Source: JACCXG01 sp963750935 (GTDB lineage Bacteria > Acidobacteriota > Vicinamibacteria > Vicinamibacterales > 2-12-FULL-66-21). From it: 64,000 nt of DNA. The notes beneath the pieces are model-generated. The model was not told the origin of the DNA. It ran no database searches and worked only from the letters and a program-made list of their open reading frames with translations. The stretch lies in contig CAVVSR010000018.1 in the NCBI GenBank assembly GCA_963750935.1, positions 124,001 to 188,000 on the forward strand. The letters run 5' to 3'. A program made the position numbers and the translations under genes. How positions within the stretch are numbered: the first letter of the stretch is position 1; every line of letters starts with the position of its first letter. Shown here piece after piece: positions 37,938-48,803 of the stretch.

Positions 37938-40532
37938 GTGCGCTGGCTCCTGCGCTTCCTCGTGAGCGACGCGGACCGACGTGCCATCGAGCACGACCTC
38001 GACGAGCTCTATCAGCTACGGCTGCGTCACGACGGTCCACGCGCCGCGGCACGCTGGCTGCGCAGCCAGCAGCGGATCCTCCCCTGGCATCTCCTCGCCG
38101 ACCGCGTGCGGGCGGCACTTCCCGGAAGGACGACGATGCAGCATCTGGTCCACGATCTCCGCTACACCCTGCGCAGCCTGGTTCGGGTGCCGGTGCTGTC
38201 GGCCACCATCGTCCTCACCGTCGGCCTCGGCCTCGGCGCCACGGCGGCGATGATCGGCGCGGTCTGGGCGGTGCTGGTCAACCCGCTGCCCTATGCCGAT
38301 CCCGGATCGCTGGTGTGGATCTACACCGACAATCCGCCCTACAAGTTCCGCTTCTCGGTGGTCGACTATCGCGCGCTCGAAGCCGACCATCCGACGTTCA
38401 GCGCGGTCGCGGCCTACCAGACGAGCCAGGTCACGACGACGGATCGCGCACAGGCCGAGCGCATTACCGCGAGATCGGTGACGGGATCCTACTTTCCCCT
38501 GCTGGGCCAACGGCCGCACCTCGGCCGCCTCTTCGACGCCTCGGACGATCAGCATCGCGATCGGATCGCCGTGCTGACCCATTCGGTACTGGACGCGGCG
38601 ATTTGCCGGCGATACCTCGATCCTCGGTAAGCCGATCCTGCTCGACGGTGTCGATCACACCATCGTCGGCGTGCTCGAACCGAGCATCGGGCCGTTCGAC
38701 GCCGCGACCGCCGTCTTCACCGCGGAGCGGTGGCCGACACCCCGGCGCAAGGGACCGTTCTTCACCATGGCGATCGCGCGCCTCAAGCCAGGGGTCGCCC
38801 CGGGCGTCGCGACCGAGGCGCTTCGTGCCACCAACGCCCGGCTCTTCCCGATCTGGCGGTCGTCCTACCAGGATCAGAAGTCGACGTGGGGGTTGATGGA
38901 TCTGAAGGCACGCGCCATCGGCGACGCCGGCTCGCGGCTGATCTTCGTGCTCGCGGCGGTCGGGCTGGTGCTGCTGATCGCCTGCGCCAACGCCGTCAAC
39001 CTGCTGATCGCGCGCGGCGCTGCATCGCCGCCGCGAGCTGGCGATCCGCGGCGCGCTCGGCGCCTCGCGCGGCCGCCTGCTGCAGTACGTGTTCGTCGAG
39101 GCGGGGCTGCTGGCCGCGGGCGCGGCGATCGTCGGCCTCGGCATCGCGGCGGGGGCACTTCGGCTCATTACCTTCTACGGCGGCCCCTACATCCCGCGCG
39201 TCGCCGAGATCGGCTTCGTGGGCCCCGCGCTCGCCTCATTGGTCATCCTCACGATCGCGAGCGCCATCCTGATCGGGCTCGTGCCGGCGATCTATGGATC
39301 GCGCATTCGCGTCGACGACACGCTGCGGGCCGGTGGCCGCTCGGCGACGGACGGTCCGGCCGCGAAGCAGGTGCGGCGCGCCCTCGTCGCGGCGGAGTTC
39401 GCGCTCGCGACTCCGCTGCTCGTCGCGGCGGTGCTGGTGCTGACCAGCCTCGATCGCCTGAACCGGGTCCCCGTCGGCGTCGAGACCGATCGCATCCTGA
39501 CCGCGTCGGTCTCGCTGACCGGTGCGGCGTATGCGACCGAGGCGAACCGCGCCGCCTTCTGGAAGCGCGCATTGGAACGGCTCGCCGCCGTGCCCGGCGT
39601 CGAGGCCGCGGCGCTCGCCGACAGCCGGCCGCCGAGCGAGAGCGGCCAGCGCAACAACTTCGACCTCGAAGATCGGCCGACGCCTGCCGGCCAGAACCAG
39701 CCGATCTGCCCGTGGGTCGGCGCCTCGCCCGAGTTCTTCAGCACCGTCGGGCTCCGCCTCGAGCGCGGCCGGCTCCTCGACGATCGCTCGCTGCAGGACA
39801 ACGTCGTGGTGGTCGACCGGGCGTGGGCCAACCGCTTCTTCCCCGGCGAAGAGGTGCTCGGCCGCCGCTTCCGCAGCGGCGGCTGCACCGACTGCCCCTG
39901 GACCACCGTCGTCGGCGTCGTCGGCAACGTCAAATGGACCGGGCTCGAAGCGACGGAAGACGGGACCGTCTACTTTCCGTTCGTGGACATGCCGAACGCG
40001 TTCTTCGTGCTGCGCACGACCGGCGATCCGATCTCGCTGTCCCTGTCGATGCAGCAGGCGGTGAAGGAGCTCGATCCCGGGCTGGCGCTCACGAACATCG
40101 CCACCGGCAGACGCGCTCGTGGCCGGTGCGCTCGCCACGCCGCGCTACCTCAGCATCCTGATCGCGGCGCTGGCGATGACCGCGCTCGTGCTGTCGGTGG
40201 TCGGCATCTACGGCGTGATGGCGTTCTTCGTTCAGCAGCACACGCGCGACATCGGCATCCGCCTCGCGCTCGGCGGCGAGCCGGCGCAGGTCCGGCGCAT
40301 GGTCGTCCTGCACGGGCTGCGTCTCGTCCTGTTCGGCGTCGCCGCCGGCATCGTCGCGGCGCTGCTCGCGAACCGGCTGATGGGCACGCTGCTGTTCGGC
40401 GTCAGCCCGACGAACGCCCCGACCATGATCGGCGTGCCGATGGTCCTGATGGGCATCGCGCTGGTGGCGTGCCTGGTGCCGGCCCGACGCGCGGCTGCCC
40501 TCGATCCCGCGGAGATCCTGAGGGAGAGCTGA
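37938..40532 (+). pseudogene. ADOP permease with N-terminal prefix domain, broken by at least three frameshifts
   Basis: One ADOP gene from GTG 37938 to the stop at 40532. It starts with the prefix domain (VRWLLRFLVSDADRRAIEHD), then DLRYTLRSLVRVPVLSATIV and the first periplasmic domain. Breaks occur near 38600 (before GDTSILGKPILLDG), near 39030 (between LLIARGAAS and ELAIRGALGASRGRLLQYVF) and near 40108 (before DALVAGALATPRYLSILIAA). The C-terminus DIGIRLALGGEPAQVRR, LVPARRAAALDPAEILRES is complete. All domains are present when frames are joined (~865 residues), so sequencing indels are as likely as true inactivation. It is in an operon with the preceding PadR gene. Confidence 0.85.
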
Positions 40533-40840
40533 CAGCAGGCGACCTTCAGCGCCTGCCGGCCAGCCCCGCTACCCAATCCTGGACGACGAGCACGCGACGG
40601 GCTGGCGCGGGGAGCTCGCGGTCGAACAACAGGAACTGCGCCGCTGGGTCCAACCGACGACCGGGTGTCAGGCAGTGAATGGTGAATTCACGATTCACTG
40701 CCTGACACCAGTCGCGGTAATGATGCCGCGCGGCCCCCGACAGCTCAGATTCGAGAACTGAGCTGCTGATCCCGATCCCCGAGTCCCCCGTTCCCCCGAC
40801 AGTCGCAGTAGAATCCCTCACCACTGTGAGGACTCTCTAG
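40533..40840. other. Intergenic region with REP-like palindrome and C-rich heptads
   Basis: 308 bp with no gene. It contains the 46-bp palindrome at 40664-40709, a small stem CAGCTCAG/CTGAGCTG at 40741-40765, a short C-rich heptad-like stretch (GATCCCCGAGTCCCCCGTTC) at 40769-40799, and then the quinoprotein leader. Confidence 0.6.
40664..40709. repeat. 46-bp REP-like palindrome
   Basis: Arms GGTGTCAGGCAGTGAAT (40664-40680) and ATTCACTGCCTGACACC (40693-40709) are perfect complements over 17 bp. The centre GTGAATTCAC (40682-40691) is itself a 10-bp palindrome. Overall the unit is symmetric except for the single G on each side of the centre. The GGTGTCAGGCA/TGCCTGACACC ends resemble REP units that in other bacteria are moved by REP-associated Y1 transposases; none is encoded here. 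Confidence 0.75.
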
Positions 40841-42860
40841 ATGAAGCGACTTTCCGGCGTACTCGTCGTCGCGGTCACGACGCTGGTGGGCCTGGCGGAC
40901 ACGCCCGCGCCCGCGCAGTCGACGGCCGCGAAGCCACCGGCGCCCTCGACCGAGTGGCCCACCTACAACCACGATCGCGGCGGCCAGCGCTTCTCGCCGC
41001 TCACGCAGCTCACGCCGGCCAACGTCGGGCAGCTGCAGGTCGCGTGGGTGTATCACATGCGGCCCACGCCGGTGACGCCGCCCGCGGCGGCTCCCCCGGT
41101 GGAACCGCCGCCCCCGCCGCCGGCTGGACGCGGGCGCGGCCGCGGCCGGGGCTCCGGCTTCGCGGTCAGTCAGGTCACGCCGGTGGTCGTCAACGGCGTC
41201 ATGTTCATCACCACGCCGTACGGCCGCGTCGTCGCGCTCGATCCCACGACCGGCAAGGAGCTGTGGGCGTTTCCGGTGCCGAACGGCACGCCGACGTCGC
41301 GCGGCGTCGAGTACTGGGCCGGCGACGCGAAGACCCCGGCGCAGATCGTGTTCGGCAGCAACGACGGCCGGCTCTTCTCGCTGAACGCGCAGACCGGCCA
41401 GCCCAATCGCCGCGTTCGGCGACGCCGGCATCGATCAGCCTCAACACGCCGGAGGTCCTGCGCGGGTTCAACGGCAACAACGGGCTCGCGTCGCCGCCGA
41501 CGATGTATCGCAACCTGATCATCACCGGCGGACGCAATCAGGAGAATCCTCCGCTGGGACCGGCCGGTGACGTCAGGGCGTGGGACATCCACACCGGCAA
41601 GCTGGTGTGGACGTTCAAGTCGATCCCCGGCGCCGGCGAGAAGTTCAACGACACGTGGGCCGGCGACAGCTGGAAGAACCGCGCCGGCGTCAACGTCTGG
41701 GGCTTCATCACCGTCGACACCCAGCGCGGCATCGTCTACATGCCGTTCGGCGCGCCGTCGGTCGATCAGTACGGCGGCGATCGGGCCGGCGACAACCTGT
41801 TCGGCACCAGCCTCGTCGCCGCCGACGCGAACACCGGCAAGTACCTCTGGCACTTCCAGATCGTGCATCACGACATCTGGGACGCCGACCTCGCCGCGGC
41901 GCCGGCGCTGATCGACGTCCGCCAGGGCGGGCGGACGATTCCGGCCGTCGCCGTCATCAACAAGCCCGGGCTGCTGTTCATCCTCGATCGCGTGACCGGC
42001 AAGCCGATCTATGGGGTCGAGGAGCGGCCGGTGCCCGCCGAGCGAAGTGCCGCTCGAGCGCGCCGCCAAGACGCAGCCGTTCCCGGTCAAGCCGCCGCCG
42101 CTCGCGCGCATGACGATGACGATGGACGACATCGCGACGGTCACGCCGGAGCTGGAAGCGTCCTGCCGCAAGCTGATCGAAGGCGTCCAGATCGGCGGAC
42201 CTTACCTGCCGCAAGGCTACAAGCGTCTGCGCCTGCAGTTCCCCGGCAATCACGGCGGCGTGAATTGGGGCGGCACCGCGTTCAATCCGCAGCTCGGGTA
42301 CCTGTTCGTCAACACCAACGAGATGGGCCAGCTCGCGGGCCTCAGGGATCGCGACGCCCGCGCCACCGGCCCGCCGCAGGCCGACGGGGTCGGCAATCGC
42401 CTGCACCCGGAGGGACCGTACGAAGGCGTGCCAGGCGGCGGACGCTTCAAGGACAACGCGCTCAACATGTACCTGTCAGCAGCCGCCGTGGGGTCAGCTG
42501 ACGGCGGTCAACGTGCACACCGGCGAGTTCGCGTGGCGCGTGCCGCTCGGCATCACCGAGAGCCTGCCGCCGGAGAAGCAGAACACCGGCCGCCCGGGCA
42601 ACGGCGGCCCGATCGCGACCGCGGGCGGACTGGTCTTCGTCGGCGCGACGGACGATGCGCGGTTCCGTGCGTTCGATGCCAAGTCGGGCAAGGAGCTGTG
42701 GACGTTCAAGCTCGGCGGCGCGGCCAACGCGACGCCCAGCACCTATCTCGGCAAGGACGGCAAGCAGTACGTGGTGATCGTCTCGACCGGCGGCGGGTTC
42801 TTCAACGCGCCGCTGACCGACGACAGCCTGATGGCGTTCGCGCTGCCCGCGGCGAAATAG
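40841..42860 (+). pseudogene. PQQ-dependent dehydrogenase-like quinoprotein, broken by several frameshifts
   Basis: Starts at ATG 40841 with a signal peptide (MKRLSGVLVVAVTTLVGLAD). Quinoprotein propeller features across frames: TEWPTYNHDRGGQRFSPLTQ, VVNGVMFITTPYGRVVALDP with TGKELWAF, ADANTGKYLWHFQIVHHDIW, FPGNHGGVNWGGTAFNPQLG and FDAKSGKELWTFKLGG. Frame changes occur near 41405-41435 (two), 42041 (extra G before EVPLERAAKT) and about 42478 (before QPPWGQLTAVNVHTGEF). Joined, the protein is ~670 residues, typical of periplasmic PQQ glucose/alcohol dehydrogenase-like proteins that oxidise a sugar or alcohol and feed electrons to the respiratory chain. A proline/glycine-arginine insert (APPVEPPPPPPAGRGRGRG) sits between the first blades. 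No cytochrome domain is seen. Confidence 0.82.
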
Positions 42861-42931
42861 CGACCGGCGAGGTCAGCCGCCCGGGCTGACCTCGCACCAA
42901 CCATCGGCGGCGGTGCCTCGTCCAACGGACC

Positions 42932-45454
42932 ATGGCTCGCCTGACCGCTGACCTTCGATCCGCCCTCCGCTCCTGGCGCAAGTCGCCGGGGTTCGTCGCC
43001 ATCGCGCTGTTCTCGATTGCCCTCGGCATCGGCGCCACCACAGCCATCTTCACGCTGGTCGATCAGGTCCTGCTGCGATCCCTGCCGGTGCGGGATCCCG
43101 CCGAGCTCGTCCAGATCACCTTCACCGGCTCGCGCTACGGCAGCAACTGGGGCGACGGCAGCGAGCTGTCCCACGTCATGTTCACGGAGTTCCGCGACCA
43201 CAACGAGGTCTTCGCCCACGTCTTCGGCCGGTTCGCGGCGTCGCTGCACATCGGCCACACCGGCCGGACCGAGCGCGTCGCCGGCGAGCTGGTGTCGGGC
43301 AATTACTTCGACGCGCTGGGCATCACGCCCGCGCTGGGGCGCGTGCTCAACGCGGAGGACGACCGCCTGCCCGGAGGACATCCGGTTGCCGTCCTCAGTC
43401 ATGGCTTCTGGATGAGCGGATTCGGCGGCGATCCTTCGATCGTCAACAGCACGATGACGATCAACGGCCGCGCCTATACCGTGGTCGGCGTGTCGCAGGC
43501 CGGATTCGACGGCGTCGAGCTCGGCCGGCAGGCGCGCGTCTTCGTGCCGCTGATGATGAAGGCGCAGATCACGCCGTCATTCAACGGCCTCGACGATCGC
43601 CTCTATCGCTGGGTGCGCGTGTTCGCGCGGCTGCGCCCGGGCGTCACGCGGGAACAGGCGACCGGTGCGCTGCAGCCCTACTTCCGCAGCCTGCTCGAGG
43701 CTGACGTCGCGACCCGCGCGTTCGGCGGCGCCTCGCAGCGCGTCCGTGAGCGGTATCTCGGGAACCAGCTGCAGCTGCTCGACGCCTCGCAGGGACGTTC
43801 GGGCCTGCGCCGCACGCTGACGACGCCGCTGTGGGTGCTGATGGCGACGGCGGTCGGCGTGCTGCTGATCGCCTGCGCCAACATCGCCAACCTGCTGATC
43901 GCGCGCGGCGCCGCGCGGCAGCGCGAGGTCGCGGTCCGCCTGGCCCTGGGCGCGTCGCGCGGCCGCATCGTCGAGCAGCTGCTGGTCGAGAGCGTGCTGC
44001 TGGCGGTGATCGGCGGCGTGGCCGGGCTCGCCCTCGCCTACGTGGGCGCGTCGTTCGTGCTCGGCTTCTTCGTCAACCCGGACGTGCCGCAGCCGATCCC
44101 GACGGCGCCGGACTGGCGGATCGTCGCGTTCACGTTCGGCGTGTCGACGCTGACCGGCGTGCTGTTCGGGCTGGCGCCGGCGCTGCAGTCCACCAGGCCC
44201 GATCTCGCGCCGACGCTGAAGGCGCAGGCCGGCAGCGTGGCGGGCGGCCAGGCGCGCGTCAGGAAGGCGCTGGTGGCCGTGCAGATCGCGCTGTCGTTCC
44301 TGCTGGTCACCGGCGCGGCGCTGTTCCTTCGCACGCTCGACAACCTGCTCGCCGTCGATCTCGGCTTCGACTCGAGCCGCATCCTGTCAATCGGCGTCGA
44401 TCCATCCCTGAACGGGTACGACCAATCGCGCACGCAGCAGTTCACCACGACGTTGCTCGAGAACCTGAAGCGGATGCCCGGCGTCGAGGCCGCGGGGCTG
44501 GCGACGGTGCGGCTGCTCGAGGGGAACCAATGGAACAGCGGCATGACGATCGAGGGCTACCAGCCGAAGCCCGACGAGAACGTCGCGATCTGGAACAACG
44601 CGATCAGTCCGGGCTACTTCGCCGCGATGGGCATCCCGGTGGTGATGGGCCGCGACTTCAGCGAGCGCGACGTGCGCACCACGCCGGCGCCCGACGGCGT
44701 CTCCGACTTCCGCGTGGCGATCGTCAACGAGCGCTTCGTCAAGCAGTACTTCGCCAACGTCAATCCGATCGGCCGGCACGTCGGGTTCGGGACCGATCCC
44801 GGCACGCCGACGCCGATCGAGATCGTCGGCGTCGTCCGTGACTCGAAGTACACCGATGTCCGCGACGACATCCAGCGTCAGATGTTCTTCCCGTATCTGG
44901 AGCAGTCGCGACCGGGCGGGTTCACGGTCTACCTGCGGACGCGGCGGCCGGCGGCCGACATGTTCGCCGCGGCACGCCAGGCGGTGCAGCAGATCGACCC
45001 GAACATGCCGATCTACGGCACGCGCACGCTCGAACGCCAGGTGGCCCAGTCGCTCAGCCGCGAACGGCTGGTCGCGTCGATGACCGCGACATTCGGCGGC
45101 GTCGCCACTGTCCTCGCCGTCGTCGGGCTCTATGGGGTGATGTCCTACACCGTGGCGCGCCGCACCCGCGAGATTGGCGTGCGGGTGGCGTTCGGCGCCC
45201 GCGCTCGCGACATCAGCTGGCTGATCATTCGCGAGGTCCTGCAGATTGGCGCCATCGGCATCGTCATCGGCCTGCCGATCGCGTGGTGGCTCGGCCGCTA
45301 CGTCTCCGCGCAGCTCTACGGCGTGAAGCCGACCGACGCGTTGACGCTGGGCGGGACGATCGTGCTGCTGACCGCGGTCGCGCTCGGCGCCGGCCTGGTG
45401 CCTTCACTGCGCGCGGCCAGGCTCGACCCGACCAAGGCGCTCCGCCAGGAGTAG
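42932..45454 (+). CDS. ADOP-type permease, intact
   Basis: 840 residues from ATG 42932 (MARLTADLRSALRSWRKSPG). Both halves are complete: IALGIGATTAIFTLVDQVLL, LLIACANIANLLIARGAARQ with REVAVRLALGASRGRIVEQL, and finally YTVARRTREIGVRVAFGARA and LVPSLRAARLDPTKALRQE. No prefix domain and no adjacent PadR. It converges with the ADOP at 45481 with 26 bp between stops. Transport substrate unknown. Confidence 0.92.
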   Translation: MARLTADLRSALRSWRKSPGFVAIALFSIALGIGATTAIFTLVDQVLLRSLPVRDPAELVQITFTGSRYGSNWGDGSELSHVMFTEFRDHNEVFAHVFGRFAASLHIGHTGRTERVAGELVSGNYFDALGITPALGRVLNAEDDRLPGGHPVAVLSHGFWMSGFGGDPSIVNSTMTINGRAYTVVGVSQAGFDGVELGRQARVFVPLMMKAQITPSFNGLDDRLYRWVRVFARLRPGVTREQATGALQPYFRSLLEADVATRAFGGASQRVRERYLGNQLQLLDASQGRSGLRRTLTTPLWVLMATAVGVLLIACANIANLLIARGAARQREVAVRLALGASRGRIVEQLLVESVLLAVIGGVAGLALAYVGASFVLGFFVNPDVPQPIPTAPDWRIVAFTFGVSTLTGVLFGLAPALQSTRPDLAPTLKAQAGSVAGGQARVRKALVAVQIALSFLLVTGAALFLRTLDNLLAVDLGFDSSRILSIGVDPSLNGYDQSRTQQFTTTLLENLKRMPGVEAAGLATVRLLEGNQWNSGMTIEGYQPKPDENVAIWNNAISPGYFAAMGIPVVMGRDFSERDVRTTPAPDGVSDFRVAIVNERFVKQYFANVNPIGRHVGFGTDPGTPTPIEIVGVVRDSKYTDVRDDIQRQMFFPYLEQSRPGGFTVYLRTRRPAADMFAAARQAVQQIDPNMPIYGTRTLERQVAQSLSRERLVASMTATFGGVATVLAVVGLYGVMSYTVARRTREIGVRVAFGARARDISWLIIREVLQIGAIGIVIGLPIAWWLGRYVSAQLYGVKPTDALTLGGTIVLLTAVALGAGLVPSLRAARLDPTKALRQE

Positions 45455-45480
45455 ACGGATGGCGAAGCCCCCCGGACTAG

Positions 45481-47955
45481 TCAGTCGTGCCGCAGCGCGA
45501 CGGTCGGGTCCACGCGCGCGGCGCGGCGCGCCGGCACGAACGCGGCGGCCAGCGTGACCGCGACCAGCGCCGGCACGACGATCAGGAACGTCACCGGCGA
45601 ATAGCGGTCGGCGGTCGGAAAGAGCGACGGCAGCAGGCGCGTCGCGGCGATGCTCAGGATCACGCCGGCCGCGACACCAAACCAGGCCGGCGTCATGCCC
45701 TGACGCAGGATCATGCGCAGCACGTGGCCATACGTCGCGCCGACGGCCATGCGAATGCCGATCTCGCGGGTCCGGCGCGCCACCGAGTACGACACCAGCC
45801 CGTAGAGGCCGACCATCGTCAGCAACGTCCCCATCAGGCCGATGCCGCCCACCATCTCGGTCGCGATCTCGAGAAAGCCGGTTGCTCGCACCGCGTAGAA
45901 CATTTCGATCGTCTGGGCGTCGAAGACCGGCAGCTCCGGATCGAGCGTGCGGACGATGTCGCGGAGCGGGCGCACGGCTGAGAGCGACTCGCCGTCCGTT
46001 CCGGCCAGCAGCACGAACGCGCCGCTCGGTCGCTGACGGAACGAGAGGTACAGCGCTTCCTGCGTCGGCTCGACGATGTAGAAGTACTTCGAGTCCCTGG
46101 CCACGCCGACGATCTGCACCCACGTCTGCGGATCGCCTGCGAACCTGAAGCGGCTGCCGACGGCATCCCGATCCGGCCAGTACCGCTTCGCGAGCGTCTC
46201 GTTGACGATCGCCACGAGCGGCGCGTCGAGGGTATCGATCGACCTGAACGGCCGCCCGCGCACGAGCGGAATGTCCATGGTCGCGAAGTAGTCGTCGCCG
46301 ACCGTGGCCGAGATCGCCCGCACGCCGGCCTGACCAGGCGAGAGTCGATCGCCTTCCGGCACGATCGACACGAGCTCCATGCCCCAGAACGGCATCCGCG
46401 ACGTCACCGTGGCCGAGGTCACGCCAGGCAGCCGCTCGGCCGCCTGCACGGCCTGCTCCGCGAGCGCGGTGACTTGCCGGTCGGAGTATTGCCGGTGCGT
46501 CGTGTCCACGCTGACCTTCGCCATCTGCGTCGTCCGGAAACCGGGTCCGGTCGTCGCCACCCGCTTGAAGATCTGGAGCGTGAAGACGGCGATGGTGATC
46601 AGGACGAGCGACAGCGCCACCTGCGTCGCGACGAGGCTCGTTCGAAGCGAGAGGCGCCAGCGCCGCGGCACGGCAACGTCACCGGTCCGGATCGAGCCGG
46701 CGAGATCGACGCGCGTCGTCTGCAGCGCCGGACCGATCCCGAACAGGAACGCGCTGGCCATGGCGATCGCGAGGCTGAAGACGAGGGCCCGCTCGTCCAG
46801 CTGGAACGATGGCGGCTGGATCGAGTCGGTCGGATACTGCATCTGCTGCAGGATCAGGATGCCGGCGCGCCCGACCGCGAGCCCGCACACGCCGCCGGCG
46901 AGCGCCAGCGCCAGGCTCTCGGTGATCAGCTGACGGACCAGGCGGCCGCGCCCCGCGCCGAGCGCCAGGCGGAGCGAAATCTCTCGCGCGCGCACCGGCG
47001 CGCGGCTGGCCAGGAGGCCGGCGACGTTCGCGCACGCGACGGCGAGCACGACGCTCGAGAGGATTGACAGCAGCGCGACGAGGCCGGCGTCGATGCGATC
47101 GGCGAAGCGCAGCTCGATTTCGGTCTGCACGATGAGCGGCTGGTCGCGGTTGGTCGCCGGATGCGCGCGCTCGAGGTCCAGGCCGATTGACTCGAGCTCG
47201 GCGCGCGCTTCGGTAATCCCGACGCCAGGCTGGAGCCGTCCGCGCACCGACAGCAGGCGCAAATCGCGGGTTGTCAGGATCGCGCGAATGGCTTCGTCGC
47301 CAAGCGCTGGCGCCATCGACAGCGGCACATACACGGTTTCGGCGAAGCCGCGCGTTTCGAGGCCGGTGAAGCCTTCCGGGGTCACGCCGACGATGGTGAA
47401 CGGGACGCCGCTCACCCGGATCGAACGGCCGACGACGTCGGGGTCGGCCGCGAACTGCTGCTGCCACATCGCATGGCTGATGAGGGCCACCGGATCGCGT
47501 CCAGGAACGCGGTCTTCCCCTGCCGCGAACGCGCGCCCGAGCGCCGGGCGCACCTGGAGCACGTCGAAGAAGTTCGCGGTCACCAGCTGCACGACCTTGA
47601 TCTGCGGCGAGGCGCCGGCCGCCGTGCTCACGGGCGTCCACCGCAGCGTGTAGGCGAGCAGGCCGTCGAACGTCTGGCTGCGGTCGCGGATGTCGGCGTA
47701 GTCGGGGTAGGAAGCGGCGGTGACGATGACGCTGCGGTCGGTACGCATCCCGACGACGAGGAGATCGTCGGGATCGGGAACCGGAAGGGGCCGCAGCAGC
47801 AGCGCGTCGGCGACGCTGAACATCGCGACGTTCGCGCCCGTGCCGCACGCGATCGAGAGCACGGCGATCGCGGTGAAACCCGGCGAGCGCGCGAACACGC
47901 GGCAGCCGTAGCGGACGTCGTGCCAGACCCGTTCGAGCGAGCGCAGCAGCCTCAT
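45481..47955 (-). CDS. ADOP-type permease, intact, coupled to a methyltransferase
   Basis: 824 residues from ATG 47955 (MRLLRSLERVWHDVRYGCRV). Complete ADOP: SIACGTGANVAMFSVADALL, VVLAVACANVAGLLASRAPV with REISLRLALGAGRGRLVRQL, and YSVARRTREIGIRMAVGATY ending FVPARRAARVDPTVALRHD. Its ATG overlaps the stop of the upstream methyltransferase as ATGA, so the two are translationally coupled, unusual company for an ADOP. Confidence 0.92.
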   Translation of the reverse strand: MRLLRSLERVWHDVRYGCRVFARSPGFTAIAVLSIACGTGANVAMFSVADALLLRPLPVPDPDDLLVVGMRTDRSVIVTAASYPDYADIRDRSQTFDGLLAYTLRWTPVSTAAGASPQIKVVQLVTANFFDVLQVRPALGRAFAAGEDRVPGRDPVALISHAMWQQQFAADPDVVGRSIRVSGVPFTIVGVTPEGFTGLETRGFAETVYVPLSMAPALGDEAIRAILTTRDLRLLSVRGRLQPGVGITEARAELESIGLDLERAHPATNRDQPLIVQTEIELRFADRIDAGLVALLSILSSVVLAVACANVAGLLASRAPVRAREISLRLALGAGRGRLVRQLITESLALALAGGVCGLAVGRAGILILQQMQYPTDSIQPPSFQLDERALVFSLAIAMASAFLFGIGPALQTTRVDLAGSIRTGDVAVPRRWRLSLRTSLVATQVALSLVLITIAVFTLQIFKRVATTGPGFRTTQMAKVSVDTTHRQYSDRQVTALAEQAVQAAERLPGVTSATVTSRMPFWGMELVSIVPEGDRLSPGQAGVRAISATVGDDYFATMDIPLVRGRPFRSIDTLDAPLVAIVNETLAKRYWPDRDAVGSRFRFAGDPQTWVQIVGVARDSKYFYIVEPTQEALYLSFRQRPSGAFVLLAGTDGESLSAVRPLRDIVRTLDPELPVFDAQTIEMFYAVRATGFLEIATEMVGGIGLMGTLLTMVGLYGLVSYSVARRTREIGIRMAVGATYGHVLRMILRQGMTPAWFGVAAGVILSIAATRLLPSLFPTADRYSPVTFLIVVPALVAVTLAAAFVPARRAARVDPTVALRHD

Positions 47956-48608
47956 GGCTTCCTGGCGAACACCACGAACCACTTCTCCGGGAAGAGGGTC
48001 AGGTCCTCGACCGGCTTGAAGCCCGCCTCGGCCATCCACGCGATGGCCTGGTTCTTCGACACCTGCAGCGCCGGCTGATCGCCGTGCGGGCTGCGGTCCG
48101 GGTGATAGTCGATGATCGCCACGCGCGCGCCAGGCTCGAGGTACTTCACCATCGTCTTGAGGTACGCGGCACGGTTCTCGACGTGGTGCAGGACGTCGTG
48201 CATGAACGCGAGATCCACGTCGGCCGCCGGGAGCTTCGGGTCGGTGAACTCCCCGGTCACGGTGCGGACGTTCTTCACGCCCGCGGCCTGCGCGCGCTTG
48301 TCGATGTATGGAAAGAAGTTGCGATCGATCTCGACCGCGTAGACCTTCCCCTTCGCCGTCACGGCATTCGCGAAGGCGACGATGAAGGGTCCGGAGCCGG
48401 CGCCGAGATCGGCCACCACGTCGCCGGGATTCAGCTTCAGGCTGGCCACGACTTCAGGCGCCTTCAGCCCCTTCAGCCGATCTTCGGCGTCGAGGACCTT
48501 GACCCACTCGTCAGCCGGGCGCGTCGCTAACTGCGCGAACGCATTCGCGTTCGCAAAGGAAAAAGTACAACAAAAGTAAAAAGTACAAAGGCTTGTGATG
48601 AAACGCAT
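47952..48608 (-). CDS. Class I SAM-dependent methyltransferase with an apparent signal peptide
   Basis: 218 residues. The SAM-binding motif I is VVADLGAGSGPFIVAFANAV, with acidic motif II VYAVEIDRNFFPYI and FMHDVLHHVENRAAYL further on. The N-terminus MRFITSLCTFYFCCTFSFAN, ending FANANAFA, looks like a cleavable signal peptide, and no better internal start is seen before EWVKVLDAEDR. Export would be odd because SAM is cytoplasmic; related exported methyltransferase-like proteins are nonetheless annotated in several phyla. The stop overlaps the start of the ADOP permease gene by 4 bp (ATGA). Confidence 0.87.
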   Translation of the reverse strand: MRFITSLCTFYFCCTFSFANANAFAQLATRPADEWVKVLDAEDRLKGLKAPEVVASLKLNPGDVVADLGAGSGPFIVAFANAVTAKGKVYAVEIDRNFFPYIDKRAQAAGVKNVRTVTGEFTDPKLPAADVDLAFMHDVLHHVENRAAYLKTMVKYLEPGARVAIIDYHPDRSPHGDQPALQVSKNQAIAWMAEAGFKPVEDLTLFPEKWFVVFARKP

Positions 48609-48618
48609 TTTTGCTTCC

Positions 48619-48653
48619 TTTTGACTTTTACCTTTTGACTTCTGACTTTGGTC
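48619..48653. repeat. Heptad tandem repeat, unit TTTTGAC
   Basis: Five units TTTTGAC, TTTTACC, TTTTGAC, TTCTGAC, TTTGGTC lie between divergent genes. The period is 7 bp but the unit is AT-rich, unlike the C-rich arrays. Confidence 0.7.
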
Positions 48654-48803
48654 AGCAGCATTCTAATCTCAGCGCGCACTGGGGCGCCTCCTGTCCGCGG
48701 CAAGGGAGATGACTCCCACCCATGTTCGTCGCACTGGCTGCTCGCGAGCCTTTCTTCCAGCCTGATACTCAGCGGACTGCAGGCGTTACGGGAGGAAGGT
48801 GTC

